Below the pieces are notes generated by a model that searched no databases, was not told where the DNA came from, and worked only from the letters and a program-made list of their open reading frames with translations. Made by a program: the position numbers and the translations under genes. Source: Sphingobium fontiphilum (GTDB taxonomy: Bacteria; Pseudomonadota; Alphaproteobacteria; Sphingomonadales; Sphingomonadaceae). Taken from it: a stretch of DNA of 64,000 nt. The first letter of the stretch is position 1, and the number at the start of each line of letters is the position of its first letter. Below, one piece after another: positions 1-10,281 of this stretch. The stretch covers positions 744,001 to 808,000 of the forward strand of contig NZ_JACIEB010000001.1 of assembly GCF_014196635.1 (NCBI RefSeq). The letters are read 5' to 3'.

Positions 1-1086
1 CAGGCCATCGTCATCCCTGCGGATATCAACATCAGCCCCATCGCGCGCAGTTTTGCTGAAGAAAACGGCATTGCCGTCAGCGGTATAGCCGGGTCCGGAC
101 CGGATGGTCGCATCACCTTCCAGGATGTGCGGCAGGCCAGCCTGCCACCCGTGGCGGTTGGCGGCGGCGCGGCGGTCGACATTGCCCCCGTCGGCAATGC
201 GCTGGGCGAGGTGTTCGCCAGCCCCCTCGCCCGGCGACTGGCGGCGGAGCACGGCGTCGATCTGGGCGGCATCGCCGGAACCGGCCCGCGCGGCCGCATC
301 TGCAAGGCGGACGTGCTGGCGAGGGTGAAGCCTGCAGCGGCTCCCGCTCCTGCATCCGCACCCGCCGTTGCTCCCGCTCCAATGGAATTTGCGCGCCCGG
401 CTGCGGGCGCGGCGGAGATCGTCAAGATGTCGCCAATGCGCAAGGCCATTGCGAAGGCCTTGAGCCACAGCAAATCGACCATCCCGCATTTCTATCTGCG
501 GTCGAAGGTGCGGATCGACGCCATATTGGGCCTGCGCACCCAGGCGAAAGCCGCGACCGGCGAAGCGCCCAGCATCAACGACTATATCGTGCGCGCCTGC
601 GCGCTGGCGCTCGTCCGTCACCCCGACGTCAATGTGCAGGTGCATGGCGATGAAATCCATCGCTTCGGCAGCGCCGACATCGCCGTGGCCGTCGCCACCG
701 ACAAGGGCCTGATCACCCCCATCGTGAAGGGCGCCGACAGGCTGTCGGTCGCCGCCATTTCGCGGGAGGTGAAGACGCTTGCCGAAAAAGCCCGCACCGG
801 CAAGCTGCAACCCGAAGAATTTCAGGGCGGCAGTTTTTCGGTCAGCAATCTGGGCATGTTCGGCATCGACCAGTTCGACGCGATCATCAACCCGCCGCAG
901 GGCGCCATATTGGCGGTCGGCGCGGGCGCGCGCGAACCAATCGAGATCGGCAATGCGCTGGCGTTCGGCACCATCGTCAAACTCTCGCTGTCGTGCGACC
1001 ATCGCGCCATTGACGGCGCGAACGGCGCGGACTTCATGCGCACGCTCAAGGTGTTGATCGAGGAACCCGCGCTGTTGACCGGCTGA
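1..1086 (+). CDS. 2-oxo-acid dehydrogenase E2 (dihydrolipoamide acyltransferase), 5' end cut by the window
   Basis: The frame is open from base 1, so this is the C-terminal 361 residues of an E2 acyltransferase, the core of a 2-oxo-acid dehydrogenase complex that moves an acyl group from lipoamide to CoA. Two peripheral-subunit (E3/E1-binding) domains are visible in a row: one begins SPIARSFAEENG (about bases 34-126), the other SPLARRLAAEHG (about 214-322). An Ala/Pro linker follows, then the catalytic domain, ending with the active-site motif DHRAIDG (about bases 1000-1020). The lipoyl domain lies outside the window. An alcohol dehydrogenase follows in the same direction after an 82-bp gap. 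Which complex it belongs to (pyruvate, branched-chain or acetoin) cannot be told from this part. Confidence 0.93.
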   Translation, partial: QAIVIPADINISPIARSFAEENGIAVSGIAGSGPDGRITFQDVRQASLPPVAVGGGAAVDIAPVGNALGEVFASPLARRLAAEHGVDLGGIAGTGPRGRICKADVLARVKPAAAPAPASAPAVAPAPMEFARPAAGAAEIVKMSPMRKAIAKALSHSKSTIPHFYLRSKVRIDAILGLRTQAKAATGEAPSINDYIVRACALALVRHPDVNVQVHGDEIHRFGSADIAVAVATDKGLITPIVKGADRLSVAAISREVKTLAEKARTGKLQPEEFQGGSFSVSNLGMFGIDQFDAIINPPQGAILAVGAGAREPIEIGNALAFGTIVKLSLSCDHRAIDGANGADFMRTLKVLIEEPALLTG

Positions 1087-1105
1087 TCCCGCCTTGCACG
1101 CTTGC

Positions 1106-1141
1106 CCCGTCCGTCTGTCTGGACCAGAAAGGACGGACGGG
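1106..1141. other. intercistronic inverted repeat (10-bp stem)
   Basis: CCCGTCCGTC at 1106-1115 is perfectly repeated in inverse at 1132-1141, leaving a 16-base loop. It sits between the E2 stop and the ribosome site of the alcohol dehydrogenase. No T-run follows, so it is not a classical intrinsic terminator. It may stabilise the upstream mRNA end or reduce expression of the downstream gene. Confidence 0.6.
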
Positions 1142-1168
1142 TCCGGCGCAGGATCGTAGCGGAGGGGA

Positions 1169-2341
1169 ATGATGGCGTTTCAGGCGGCCTTGCCAAGGAT
1201 CATCCGTGTCGGCGGCGGCGTATCGCGCGATCTGCCTTCGCTGCTGGACATGCTGGGACTCGACCGACCCCTAATCGTCACCGACCGCTTTCTGGCGGAC
1301 AGCGGCAAGGCGGCGATGCTGGTCGAAGGGCTGAAGGCGGCGGGCATCAACGCCCGCGTCTTTGCCGATACCGTGCCGGAACCGACAGCCGCTTCAATCG
1401 AGGTCGCGCGCGCCTTTCTGGAGGCGGGCGAGCATGATTGCGTCGTCGGCTTCGGCGGCGGCAGCCCTATTGACAGCGCCAAGGCGATCGCCGTGCTGGC
1501 CGTGCATGGCGGCCAGTGCCGCGACTACAAGGCGCCCCATCTTCAGGATCAGTCCGGCCTGCCGGTCGTCGCCATCCCCACCACGGCGGGCACGGGGTCG
1601 GAAGCGACCCGCTTCACCATCATCACCGACGAGGTCAGCGATGAAAAGATGCTGATGGCGGGCATGGCCTATCTGCCCGTCGCCGCACTGGTTGATTATG
1701 AACTGACGCTCACCATGCCCCCGCGTCTGACCGCCGACACCGGCATCGACGCTCTGACCCATGCGATGGAGGCCTATGTCTCGCGCAAGGCCAATGCGTT
1801 CTCCGACAGTTTCGCCCTATCGGCGATGCGGGCGATTGCGCCCAATCTGCGCCAGGTCTGGGCCGACCCGCAGGATCGCGCCGCGCGCGAGGCGATGATG
1901 TTCGGGTCGATGCAGGCCGGCATCGCCTTTTCCAACGCCAGCGTCGCGCTGGTCCACGGCATGAGCCGCCCGATCGGGGCGCATTTCCATGTGCCCCACG
2001 GCCTGTCCAACGCCATGCTGTTGCCCGCGATCACCGCTTTCTCCGCACCCGCCGCGCTCAAACGCTATGCCGATTGCGCGCGCGCTATGGGCGTCGCCGA
2101 CCGGGATGAAGGCGATCAGGGCGCGGTCGGCAAGCTGATCGACGAACTGGAGCGGATCAACGCCGAACTCCAGGTACCCTCCCCTGCCGCTTTCGGCATT
2201 GACGCCAGCCAATGGGATAGGCTGCTGCCGGTGATGGCGCGGCAGGCGCTGGCGTCGGGTTCACCGGGCAATAATCCACTGGTTCCGTCAGAGGCGGAGA
2301 TTATCGCCCTCTATCGACGGGTGTGGGCGGCCGGGGCCTGA
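1169..2341 (+). CDS. iron-containing alcohol dehydrogenase
   Basis: A full-length group III (Fe-dependent) alcohol dehydrogenase of 390 residues, the usual size. It would interconvert an alcohol and an aldehyde or ketone with NAD(P). The nucleotide-binding motif GGGSPIDSAK is at about residues 96-105. Metal-ligand stretches are DTGIDALTHAMEAY and, further on, HGMSRPIGAHFHVPHG. Two ATGs stand side by side (1169 and 1172) behind GGAGGGG at 1161-1167; the second has the better spacing. The gene follows the E2 gene, so the two may handle one carbonyl pathway. A decayed copy of its 3' end lies 7 kb downstream (9147-9474). Substrate unknown; related maleylacetate reductases are usually shorter. Confidence 0.92.
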   Translation: MMAFQAALPRIIRVGGGVSRDLPSLLDMLGLDRPLIVTDRFLADSGKAAMLVEGLKAAGINARVFADTVPEPTAASIEVARAFLEAGEHDCVVGFGGGSPIDSAKAIAVLAVHGGQCRDYKAPHLQDQSGLPVVAIPTTAGTGSEATRFTIITDEVSDEKMLMAGMAYLPVAALVDYELTLTMPPRLTADTGIDALTHAMEAYVSRKANAFSDSFALSAMRAIAPNLRQVWADPQDRAAREAMMFGSMQAGIAFSNASVALVHGMSRPIGAHFHVPHGLSNAMLLPAITAFSAPAALKRYADCARAMGVADRDEGDQGAVGKLIDELERINAELQVPSPAAFGIDASQWDRLLPVMARQALASGSPGNNPLVPSEAEIIALYRRVWAAGA

Positions 2342-2376
2342 ACGCCCCAACTACGCCCGCAGAGGAGAGCGATGCT

Positions 2377-2406
2377 GCGTCGCTCCCTCCTGAGCGGGAG
2401 CGACGC
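2377..2406. terminator. hairpin between convergent genes
   Basis: GCGTCGCTCCC (2377-2387) and GGGAGCGACGC (2396-2406) form a perfect 11-bp stem with an 8-base loop between the ends of the alcohol dehydrogenase (+) and the Calx-beta/RTX gene (-). The symmetry suits a bidirectional terminator, but neither side has a good T-run. Confidence 0.6.
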
Positions 2407-2414
2407 AAACATGG

Positions 2415-5400
2415 TCAGATAACCAGAAAATCCGACGCGCTCAGCGGCGGAAGGCTTGAGAGCGTTGCAAAGAGCACCGCAGCGCCAGCCCCCGTCCCGT
2501 CGGCATCATAGAGAAGGTTGCCGGTTGCCGAGTCGTAGATGATGCGATCATCGGCATCGCCGGCCTGGGCTCCAACGACAAAGGCCGTCGCCGCCAATGC
2601 GCCGCTACCCAGTTGCGAGAACACCGACTGCGCCAGCAATATCCTGTCCTGGCCGCTCTGGAAGTCGGCGATCACATCGACATTGCCCGCGCCCAGCGCG
2701 CTGCTGAAACGGAAGGAATCCGCGCCGCCCCCGCCAGTAAGAATGTCGTTTCGCGCACCGCCGTCGATCAGATTGGCGGCCCCATTGCCGGTGATGATAT
2801 TGGCCAGGCTGTTGCCGATGCCGTCGACAGCCCCATTGCCGGTCAGGATCAGAGTTTCGATATGCTGAGCGCCCAGGGCGAAGCTGACCGAACTGCGGAC
2901 CGTGTCGTTGCCCTGATTGACCGTCTCCGTGACGACGTCCCCGGCATTGTCCACAAAATAGACGTCATCGCCGTCGCCTCCCGCCATGCGGTCGGCCCCG
3001 CCGCCGCCATTGATGACATTGGCTGCGGCATTGCCAGTGATGCTGTTGGCCAGGCTGTTGCCTGCGCCATCAATTGCCCCATTGCCGACCAGGACCAGAT
3101 TTTCGATATATTGTGCGCCCAGAGCGAAACTGATGCTGCTGCGCACGGTATCCGCGCCCTGTCCGGAGGATTCCAGCACCACATCGCCGACATTGTCGAC
3201 ATAATAGCTGTCATTGCCCAAGCCACCGGCCATCCGGTCCGCACCCAGGCCGCCATTGATGGCATTGTCGCCGCTGTTGCCGGTGATCTGATTGGCGAGC
3301 GTATTGCCAATGCCGTTGATCGAGGCAGAGCCGATCAGGATGAGGTTTTCGACCTCGCCAGCCAGACTGTGATTGACCGAACTCTGCACTGTATCTACGC
3401 CATTACCCGCAGTTTCGATCACGACATCGCTGATATTGTCGACAACATAGATGTCGTCGCCGGCGCCTCCCGCCATTCTGTCCGCGCCGCCGCCGCCATC
3501 TAGCCGATTGGCGGCGCTGTTGCCGGTGATATTGTTTGCAAGGCCGTTGCCCGTGCCGTTGATGCTGGCTGCGCCGGTCAGGACCAGATTTTCGATATGC
3601 TGGGAACCCAGCGCGAAACTGACGGTGCTGCGCACCGTATCGGCGCCCTGATTGGCGGTTTCGATCACCGTGTCGCCGACATTGTCGACATAGTAAATAT
3701 CATCGCCTGCACCGCCGGCCATCCGGTCCGCACCGAGGCCGCCATTAATGGCATTGTTGCCGCCGTTGCCGGTCATCTGATTATCAAGCGCGTTGCCAAT
3801 GCCATTGATCGACGCCGCGCCGCTCAGCAACAGGTTTTCCAGATTGTCGCCCATAGTATAGGTGATCGCACTGCGCACCGTATCTGCGCCGCCGCCGGCC
3901 AGTTCGATCACGCTGTCACCAACATTATCCACATAATAGGTGTCGTCGCCGCCACCGCCAGCCATTTGGTCCGCGCCACTGCCGCCGTTGATGATGTTGG
4001 CGGCGGAATTGCCGGTAATATTGTTGTTCAGACCATTGCCCGATCCGTTGATCGCCGCCGCCCCGGCCAGGATCAGTCGCTCGACATCATTGCCCAGCGT
4101 GAAGCTGACTGTCGTATTGACCAGATCGTCGCCCTGACCGGCAGCCTCCGTCACCACGTCACCGGCGTTGTCGACATAATAGATGTCGCCGCCATTGCCC
4201 CCGGCCATGCGGTCGGCTCCGCTGCCGCCGTTGATGATATTGGCGGCGCCATTGCCGGTGATGGCGTTGTTCAGCGCGTTGCCGGTGCCGTTGATGGCCG
4301 CAGCGCCCGTTAGGACCAGGTTTTCGATATGTTGTGCGCCCATTGAGAAGGACAGGCTGCTGAACACGGTGTCCGTGCCCTCGCCCGCAGCCTCAATGAT
4401 AACGTCTCCCGCATTGTCGACATAATAGCTGTCGTCGCCCAGCCCGCCGGACATGGTGTCCAGGCCTGCGCCGCCGTTGATCACGTTATTGCCGTTATTG
4501 CCTGTGATGTCATTATTGAGGCCATTGCCGGTCCCGTCGATATGAGCGGTTCCAGTCAGGATCAGCCTTTCGATATGCTGACCCGCCAGGGAGAAGCTGA
4601 CGGAACTGCGGACAATATCATAACCTTCCCCGGCCGCCTCGATGACGATGTCTCCTACATTGTCGACATAATAGATGTCGTCGCCACGTCCCCCGGCCAT
4701 GCGATCGGCGGCGCCGCCGCCATTGATGACGTTGGCGGCGTCGTTGCCGACGATATTATTGGCCAGCCCGTTGCCCGTCGCATCAATATCGCCAGCGCCG
4801 ACCAGTATCAGATTTTCGATATGCTGCGCGCCCAGGGCGAAATCGACAGAGGCAACGACCGTATCGATTCCCTGCCCGGCGACTTCGAAGACATTGTCCC
4901 CAACCTCATCCACAATATAGGTGTCGTTGCCCAGACCGCCGGTCATCCCATCGAGGCCCCGGCCGCCATCCAGAAAATCATCGCCTTCATTGCCGTTCAG
5001 CGTGTCGTTTTGCGACCACCCGCGCAGGATGTCGCTGCTGCCGCCGCCGTTCATGGTGATCGGTTGGGGATTTTCCTCGTCGCCAATGAAGCCCCTGGCG
5101 CTCGGGGCGTTCGGATCGATCGTTGCATTTGACGGGCTGTAGAGAACCAGCGAAAACGTCTCCGTGCCTTCGGAATAGCTGTCCTTCTCGATGGTGATGC
5201 GCACCGTCTTCAGTGTTTCACCCGGCAGGAAAACCAGTTCTCCGCTTTCCAGAGTTAGGTCGCGATAATCCGCGGTGTCGCTCTGCGCGTCATAGCGCAC
5301 GGAGACGACAGCTGCGCTGGGGGCATCCAACTGGACGACAAAGTCGATATAGGTGCTGTCCTCGGCTGCAGAGGATGGGCTGACGCGGACAACGGGGGTC

Positions 5401-8400
5401 GTCACAAGCGGCGCGTCGTTAGCGCCGACTATGCCGATCCCGCGCGCATCATTGGCGGTCGCGCCGCTCAGGTTTGAAAGAGCGAGGCTGAAGCTCTCAT
5501 TGCCCTCGGCCAGCATGTCGTTGGTGATGGCGACAGTGACGGTCTTGACCGTTTCGCCCGCAGCGAACACCAGCGATCCCGCCACCGCAGTGAAATCCGA
5601 ACCCGCGGTCGCAGTGCCGTTCTGGGTTGCATAATGCATGCTGACCGTGCCGGTCGAAGGGCGGTCGAGCGAGACGATGAAGGTCGCCGTTCCCTGCGCC
5701 TCGTCGATCATCACATCGGCAACCGATGCGTTGGGCGTACCGCTCGCAGCGTCATTGGCGCCGATGCGCACTTCGGCGGAACCGTCCGCAATCGTCAGGT
5801 TGCTGCTGGGACTGAAAATGCCGAGATAAAAATTCTCGTCCCCTTCCGCGCCACTGTCCGGGCTGAGCGCGATGCGCACCGTTTTGACGGTTTCGCCCGC
5901 TGCAAAGGTCAATGTGCCGCTCTGCGAATCATAGTCGCGATAATCGGCGCTGCCGTCATCGGTGCTGTAATTGATCGTCGCGACGGCGCTGTTCGGCCGA
6001 TCAAGCCGCACCGTCACGTCGACATAGGTGCGGGTCTCGTCAACTACCGCGTTTTCAACGGATATGAAGGAATTGGAGACCGCAGGAGCGTCATTGGCCC
6101 AGATCGTCCCTGTCGCCGTCGGCACCAGGCTTGTAACCCCGATCAGGCTGGAAAGCGCGAGGCTGAAGCTCTCATTGCCCTCGGTCAGCAGGTCGTTGGT
6201 GATGGCGACAGTGACGGTCTTGACCGTTTCGCCGGCCGCGAACACCAGTGATCCGCTCGCGGCTGAAAAGTCGGAACCGGCAACCGCAGTGCCGTTCTGG
6301 GTCGCATAATTCATGCTGACCGTGCCGGTGGAGGGGCGATCCAGCGAGACGATGAAGGTCGCCGTGCCTTGCGCCTCGTCAATGACGACATCGGCCACCG
6401 ACACAATGGGCGTGCCGCTCGCAGCGTCATTGGCGCCGATGCGCACTTCGGCAAAGGCGTCGGCGATCGTCAGGTTGCTGCTGGGGCTGAAGATATTGAC
6501 GTAAAAATTCTCGTCGCCTTCAGTATAGGCGTCAGGCGACAGCACGATGCGCACGGTCTTGACGGTTTCGCCTGCGGCAAAGGTGATTGAGCCGCTCTGC
6601 GAATCATAGTCGCGATAATCGGCGCTGCCGTCGGTGGTGCTGTAATTGATCGTCGCGACGGCGCTGTTCGGCCGATCGAGGCGCACCGTGACGTCGACAT
6701 AGGTGCGCGTCTCGTCAACCACCGCATTTTCGACAAAGACGAGGGAGTTGACGACAGCAGGCGCATCATTCGCCCAGATCGTTCCCGTCGCCGTCGGCAC
6801 CAGGCTATTGGCCCCGGCCAGGCTGGAAAGCGCCAGGCTGAAGCTCTCATTGCCCTCGGCCAGCATGTCGTTGGCGATGGCGACAGTGACGGTCTTGACC
6901 GTTTCGCCCGCCGCGAACACCAGCGATCCCGACGCAGCGGTGAAATCCGAACCCGCGGTCGCAGTGCCGTTCTGGGTTGCATAATGCATGCTGACCGTGC
7001 CGGTCGAAGGGCGGTCGAGTGAGACGATGAAGGTCGCCGTTCCCTGCGCCTCGTCGATCATCACATCGGCAACCGATGCATTGGGCGTGCCGCTCGCAGC
7101 ATCATTGGCGCCGATGCGCACTTCGGCGGAACCGTCCGCAATCGTCAGGTTGCTGCTGGGACTGAAGATGCCGAGATAAAAATTCTCGTCCCCTTCCGCA
7201 CTACTGTCAGGGCTGAGCGCGATGCGCACCGTTTTGACGGTTTCGCCCGCTGCAAAGGTGATTGAACCGCTTTGCGAGTCATAGTCGCGATAATCAGCGC
7301 TGCCATCATCGGTGCTGTAGTTGATCGTCGCGACAGCGCTGTTCGGGCGATCAAGCCGCACCGTCACGTCGACATAGGTGCGGGTTTCATCGACCACCGC
7401 ATTTTCGACAAAGACGAAGGAGTTGACGACAGCAGGCGCGTCATTGGCCCAGATCGTCCCTGTCGCCGTCGGCACCAGGCTCGTCGCACCGCTCAGGTTG
7501 GAGAGCGCCAGGCTAAAGCTCTCATTACCCTCGGCCAGCATGTCGTTGGTGATGGCGACAGTGACGGTCTTGACCGTTTCGCCCGCCGCGAACACCAGCG
7601 ATCCCGCCGCAGCGGTGAAATCGGAACCCGCGATCGCCGTGCCGTTCTGGGTCGCATAATTCATGCTGACCGTGCCGGTGGAGGGGCGGTCCAGCGAGAC
7701 GATGAAGGTTGCAGTGCCTTGCGCCTCGTCAATGACGACATCGGCCACCGATACATTCGGCATTCCGGCTGGCGCATCATTCGCGCCGATACGCACTTCG
7801 GCAAAGGCGTCGGCGACCGTCAGGTTGCTGCTGGGACTGAAGATGTTGAGATAAAAATTCTCATCGCCTTCGGCAGAACCATCGCGATTGAGCAGGATCC
7901 GAACCGTTTTGACGGTTTCGCCCGCTGCAAAGGTCAATGTGCCGCTTTGCGAGTCATAGTCGCGATAATCGGCGCTGCCGTCGGTGGTGCTGTAATTGAT
8001 CGTCGCGACTGCGCTGTTCGGACGGTCGAGGCGCACCGTGACGTCGACATAGCTGCGGGTTTCATCGACCACCGCATTTTCGACAAAGACGAGGGAGTTG
8101 ACGACAGCAGGCGCGTCATTAGCCCAGATCGTCCCTGTCGCCGTCGGCACCAAGCTCGTCGCCCCGCTCAGGTTGGAGAGCGCCAGGCTAAAGCTCTCAT
8201 TACCCTCGGCCAGCATGTCGTTGGTGATGGCGACAGTGACGGTCTTGACCGTTTCGCCCGCCGCGAACACCAGCGATCCCGCCGCAGCGGTGAAATCGGA
8301 ACCCGCGATCGCCGTGCCGTTCTGGGTCGCATAATTCATGCTGACCGTGCCGGTGGACGGGCGGTCCAGCGAGACGATGAACGTCGCCGTTCCCTGCGCC

Positions 8401-8786
8401 TCGTCAATGACTACATCAGCCACCGATACATTGGGCGTGCCGCTGGATGCGTCATTAGCGCCGATCCGCACTTCGGCAAAGGCGTCGGCGATCGTCAGAT
8501 TGCTGCTGGGGCTGAAGATGTTGAGAAAAAAGACTTCGTCCCCCTCAGCAGTGGAATCCGGGTGGAGAAGAATGCGGACCGTCTTTACGGTTTCGCCTGC
8601 CGCAAATGTGATTGAGCCACTTTGGGAGTCGTAATCGCGGTAATCGGCGCTGCCGTCATAGGTGCTATAGCTGATGGTCGCATCCGTCAGGTTTGCCTGA
8701 TCGAGCCTGATCTGAATATCAACATAGGTGCGGCTTTCATCAACAACGACATCATCAACGAAAATATTAGATACAGAAACCGCCAT
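2415..8786 (-). CDS. giant Calx-beta / RTX repeat protein, probable type I-secreted adhesin
   Basis: A 2123-residue protein with no N-terminal signal peptide and no cysteine that I could see, as usual for RTX proteins exported by type I secretion. Residues 1 to about 1240 hold eleven Calx-beta modules: five alternating A/B pairs of 225 residues, then one divergent module. Residues about 1249-2015 hold nine RTX-type units of about 82 residues, each with a GGxGxD-like turn followed by a YYVDNxGD-type segment and a hydrophobic strand pair. The C-terminal 110 residues resemble the serralysin/RTX secretion end and finish in SDFLVI. The ATG at 8786 has AGGGG upstream. No type I exporter genes are in the window. 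Expected role: calcium-stiffened surface or extracellular adhesion; inference from the family. Confidence 0.88.
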   Translation of the reverse strand: MAVSVSNIFVDDVVVDESRTYVDIQIRLDQANLTDATISYSTYDGSADYRDYDSQSGSITFAAGETVKTVRILLHPDSTAEGDEVFFLNIFSPSSNLTIADAFAEVRIGANDASSGTPNVSVADVVIDEAQGTATFIVSLDRPSTGTVSMNYATQNGTAIAGSDFTAAAGSLVFAAGETVKTVTVAITNDMLAEGNESFSLALSNLSGATSLVPTATGTIWANDAPAVVNSLVFVENAVVDETRSYVDVTVRLDRPNSAVATINYSTTDGSADYRDYDSQSGTLTFAAGETVKTVRILLNRDGSAEGDENFYLNIFSPSSNLTVADAFAEVRIGANDAPAGMPNVSVADVVIDEAQGTATFIVSLDRPSTGTVSMNYATQNGTAIAGSDFTAAAGSLVFAAGETVKTVTVAITNDMLAEGNESFSLALSNLSGATSLVPTATGTIWANDAPAVVNSFVFVENAVVDETRTYVDVTVRLDRPNSAVATINYSTDDGSADYRDYDSQSGSITFAAGETVKTVRIALSPDSSAEGDENFYLGIFSPSSNLTIADGSAEVRIGANDAASGTPNASVADVMIDEAQGTATFIVSLDRPSTGTVSMHYATQNGTATAGSDFTAASGSLVFAAGETVKTVTVAIANDMLAEGNESFSLALSSLAGANSLVPTATGTIWANDAPAVVNSLVFVENAVVDETRTYVDVTVRLDRPNSAVATINYSTTDGSADYRDYDSQSGSITFAAGETVKTVRIVLSPDAYTEGDENFYVNIFSPSSNLTIADAFAEVRIGANDAASGTPIVSVADVVIDEAQGTATFIVSLDRPSTGTVSMNYATQNGTAVAGSDFSAASGSLVFAAGETVKTVTVAITNDLLTEGNESFSLALSSLIGVTSLVPTATGTIWANDAPAVSNSFISVENAVVDETRTYVDVTVRLDRPNSAVATINYSTDDGSADYRDYDSQSGTLTFAAGETVKTVRIALSPDSGAEGDENFYLGIFSPSSNLTIADGSAEVRIGANDAASGTPNASVADVMIDEAQGTATFIVSLDRPSTGTVSMHYATQNGTATAGSDFTAVAGSLVFAAGETVKTVTVAITNDMLAEGNESFSLALSNLSGATANDARGIGIVGANDAPLVTTPVVRVSPSSAAEDSTYIDFVVQLDAPSAAVVSVRYDAQSDTADYRDLTLESGELVFLPGETLKTVRITIEKDSYSEGTETFSLVLYSPSNATIDPNAPSARGFIGDEENPQPITMNGGGSSDILRGWSQNDTLNGNEGDDFLDGGRGLDGMTGGLGNDTYIVDEVGDNVFEVAGQGIDTVVASVDFALGAQHIENLILVGAGDIDATGNGLANNIVGNDAANVINGGGAADRMAGGRGDDIYYVDNVGDIVIEAAGEGYDIVRSSVSFSLAGQHIERLILTGTAHIDGTGNGLNNDITGNNGNNVINGGAGLDTMSGGLGDDSYYVDNAGDVIIEAAGEGTDTVFSSLSFSMGAQHIENLVLTGAAAINGTGNALNNAITGNGAANIINGGSGADRMAGGNGGDIYYVDNAGDVVTEAAGQGDDLVNTTVSFTLGNDVERLILAGAAAINGSGNGLNNNITGNSAANIINGGSGADQMAGGGGDDTYYVDNVGDSVIELAGGGADTVRSAITYTMGDNLENLLLSGAASINGIGNALDNQMTGNGGNNAINGGLGADRMAGGAGDDIYYVDNVGDTVIETANQGADTVRSTVSFALGSQHIENLVLTGAASINGTGNGLANNITGNSAANRLDGGGGADRMAGGAGDDIYVVDNISDVVIETAGNGVDTVQSSVNHSLAGEVENLILIGSASINGIGNTLANQITGNSGDNAINGGLGADRMAGGLGNDSYYVDNVGDVVLESSGQGADTVRSSISFALGAQYIENLVLVGNGAIDGAGNSLANSITGNAAANVINGGGGADRMAGGDGDDVYFVDNAGDVVTETVNQGNDTVRSSVSFALGAQHIETLILTGNGAVDGIGNSLANIITGNGAANLIDGGARNDILTGGGGADSFRFSSALGAGNVDVIADFQSGQDRILLAQSVFSQLGSGALAATAFVVGAQAGDADDRIIYDSATGNLLYDADGTGAGAAVLFATLSSLPPLSASDFLVI
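2740..5035 (-). repeat. RTX-type repeat region, about 246-bp period
   Basis: Nine units of roughly 82 residues, each containing a variant of [12 protein letters not shown] and YYVDN. The spacing of the gccatgcggtcgg-like landmark (for example near 2983 and 3229) is 246 bp. These units are more diverged from one another than the Calx-beta units, so the array looks older. Confidence 0.85.
5411..8784 (-). repeat. five tandem 675-bp Calx-beta units
   Basis: The same landmarks recur every 675 bp (for example near 5634, 6309, 6984, 7659 and 8334), exactly 225 codons. Each unit encodes one A-type and one B-type Calx-beta module. The copies are nearly identical at DNA level, including synonymous sites, so copy number may change by recombination. 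Short-read assembly may also have collapsed or expanded the array. Confidence 0.9.
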
Positions 8787-8807
8787 TTTTCTGCCCCTGT
8801 CAGAATC

Positions 8808-8854
8808 TTAAAGTCACTTTAACAGTATAAATTACGGAAAAATGAAGGAGTCAA
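8808..8854 (-). promoter_or_regulatory. candidate promoter and operator of the Calx-beta/RTX gene
   Basis: Read on the minus strand, TTGACT (8849-8854) and TATACT (8824-8829) resemble -35 and -10 boxes, though the 19-base spacer is longer than ideal. A perfect palindrome, TTAAAGTCACTTTAA (8808-8822), lies where transcription would start. This is a natural place for a repressor, but no regulator gene is adjacent. Confidence 0.45.
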
Positions 8855-9146
8855 CGGAGGCAAAGAATAATTTTATTTGTCACATCAAAAATCATATGAC
8901 ATTGAAGGGCTGATTCACTCCTATATCCGATCACCATATGAAATTGCCGCAAATATATGATTCTCATTGAAAAATAGCTGTATTTTTAGAGGGCCTCATT
9001 GGCTCGATGGCAGTAAAACTGCGCATTCCCCTGCCGAAATTGTCCAGATTCATTGCGATGGAAAATTTCGCATTTGCGGTTCCGGGGCGACTTTGGCAGC
9101 TTGATCCGAATGCGTCAGAAAATTGAAATAACGCTGTAGTTCGTGG
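8855..9146. other. AT-rich non-coding stretch
   Basis: About 290 bases without a credible gene between the giant protein gene and the alcohol dehydrogenase remnant. The part up to about 9000 is markedly AT-rich compared with the rest of the window and contains CATATGA twice. It may be upstream regulatory DNA of the giant gene. A short open frame at 8964-9221 (-) has no recognisable features. Confidence 0.5.
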
Positions 9147-9474
9147 TACGTCCGACGCCATGGCCTCCGCAATCGGCTCTCGGAATGAATGCGATGCGCC
9201 ATGCCTGCGCCGATTGCGCACGGCTCAAGGGCGCGGCCGAAGGGAATGAGGACGATCAGGGCGTGACCGGGAGGCTGGTCAACGGCCTGAAGCGGATCAG
9301 CGCCAGGCGCTCTCAGTCGCCGTCATTGGCATTGACCCGGGCCAATGCGATTGCCTGCTCACGATGATGGCGCAACAGGCGTTGGCGTCGGGTTCGCCAG
9401 GTTCAACAAACCGGCGACGTCGCCCGGAGCGAAAATTATCCCGCTCTATCGGCGGCTATGAGCGGGCGCGGCCT
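9147..9474 (+). pseudogene. decayed 3' end of an iron-dependent alcohol dehydrogenase
   Basis: This stretch aligns by eye with the 3' end of the intact gene at 1169-2341. The ADCAR, DDQG-type, GID and QALASGSPG segments appear in the same order, and a shifted frame ends KIIPLYRRL against EIIALYRRV in the intact protein. At least one frameshift and a premature stop separate the pieces, and only the last quarter or so of the gene is present. It shows that a second, divergent copy once stood on the other side of the giant adhesin gene. The 3' tail of the neighbouring minus-strand gene runs across its end. Confidence 0.8.
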
Positions 9475-10273
9475 GCCCCTCGCTCCATTGGTCCAGCCAT
9501 TGCCGCGATGTCGCATAGAGCCGGGTCGCGCGTTCGCGCAGGTCGGGCCAGCTCTCCCGCAACGCCTTCGACCGTTCCTCGACCGCTATGGGTAGCCCTG
9601 CAGGCATGGCGGCGAGCAAGGGGCCGAGGGGCAACCCACCCTCGCCCAGCGGCATCCGGCCATCGATAGCCTCTGTCAGGATCGCGCCCGGGTCGACCGG
9701 ATCAGCGCCGGGCGCGGGCGCATCGCATAGCTGGACATAGTTCAGCCATTGCGGCGGCACGGCGGCGACCTGCGCCAAAGTGCCGCCCGACCGCGTCCAG
9801 TGCAGCGCGTCGATCAACAGGCCCATGGCCGGATGATCGACCTCCGCCACCATGGCGCTCGCCTGGTCGATGGTCTTCACCTCGGTGAACAGCCCGAACT
9901 CCAGGTTGACGCGGATGGCGCTCCCCGCCCGTTCCGAAAGCCGCGCCAGCTTGGCGACCGTAGCGGCGGCGTCAGGATCGGAACTCACGCACAGCAGGTT
10001 GCGCGCGCCCAGTTCCATGCCGATGTCGACGATCCGGTCATGCGCGGGGTCGGCAGGGCCCGGCTTGATCCACACCACCTCGACATCCAGCAACGGCAGG
10101 CCAGTGGCCGCCAGCGCGGCCTTCACCGCCCGCGTCGTGGCGTCGCTCCAGTCGGCCGGTTCGATCCACATGCCGCCATAGTCGAACCCCGCCACTGCTG
10201 CGCATTCGACCAGATCGACCGGCGTCGCGTCGGGCATGATGCCCGACGCCATGGCCAGCGGATGACGCGCCAT
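9446..10273 (-). CDS. sugar phosphate isomerase/epimerase-like TIM-barrel protein
   Basis: About 275 residues of the xylose isomerase-like (AP endonuclease 2) TIM-barrel family. Expected metal or acid residues lie in NLEFGLF, LLIDALHW, YVQLCDA and PIAVEERS. Such proteins isomerise or epimerise sugars and related hydroxy-ketones; in catabolic clusters they often act on non-sugar substrates. The ATG at 10273 has AGGG 12 bases upstream. A TTG at 10285 would instead overlap the preceding SDR stop. The last dozen or so codons (towards 9446) are written across the antisense of the alcohol dehydrogenase remnant, so the natural C-terminus may have been replaced. It is last in a minus-strand run with two SDRs and perhaps the TetR gene. 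Confidence 0.8.
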   Translation of the reverse strand: MARHPLAMASGIMPDATPVDLVECAAVAGFDYGGMWIEPADWSDATTRAVKAALAATGLPLLDVEVVWIKPGPADPAHDRIVDIGMELGARNLLCVSSDPDAAATVAKLARLSERAGSAIRVNLEFGLFTEVKTIDQASAMVAEVDHPAMGLLIDALHWTRSGGTLAQVAAVPPQWLNYVQLCDAPAPGADPVDPGAILTEAIDGRMPLGEGGLPLGPLLAAMPAGLPIAVEERSKALRESWPDLRERATRLYATSRQWLDQWSEGQAAPAHSRR

Positions 10274-10281
10274 CGCCCGGT

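Noticed and set aside
2740..5035. Possible CRISPR or satellite array
   Set aside because: The 246-bp period encodes RTX-type protein units in one open frame.
7272..8615. 447-codon open frame on the plus strand with internal repeats
   Set aside because: Antisense shadow of the 675-bp Calx-beta units. The repeats are those of the real gene.
8964..9221. 85-codon open frame on the minus strand between the giant gene and the remnant
   Set aside because: It overlaps the dehydrogenase remnant, has no ribosome site and no recognisable sequence.
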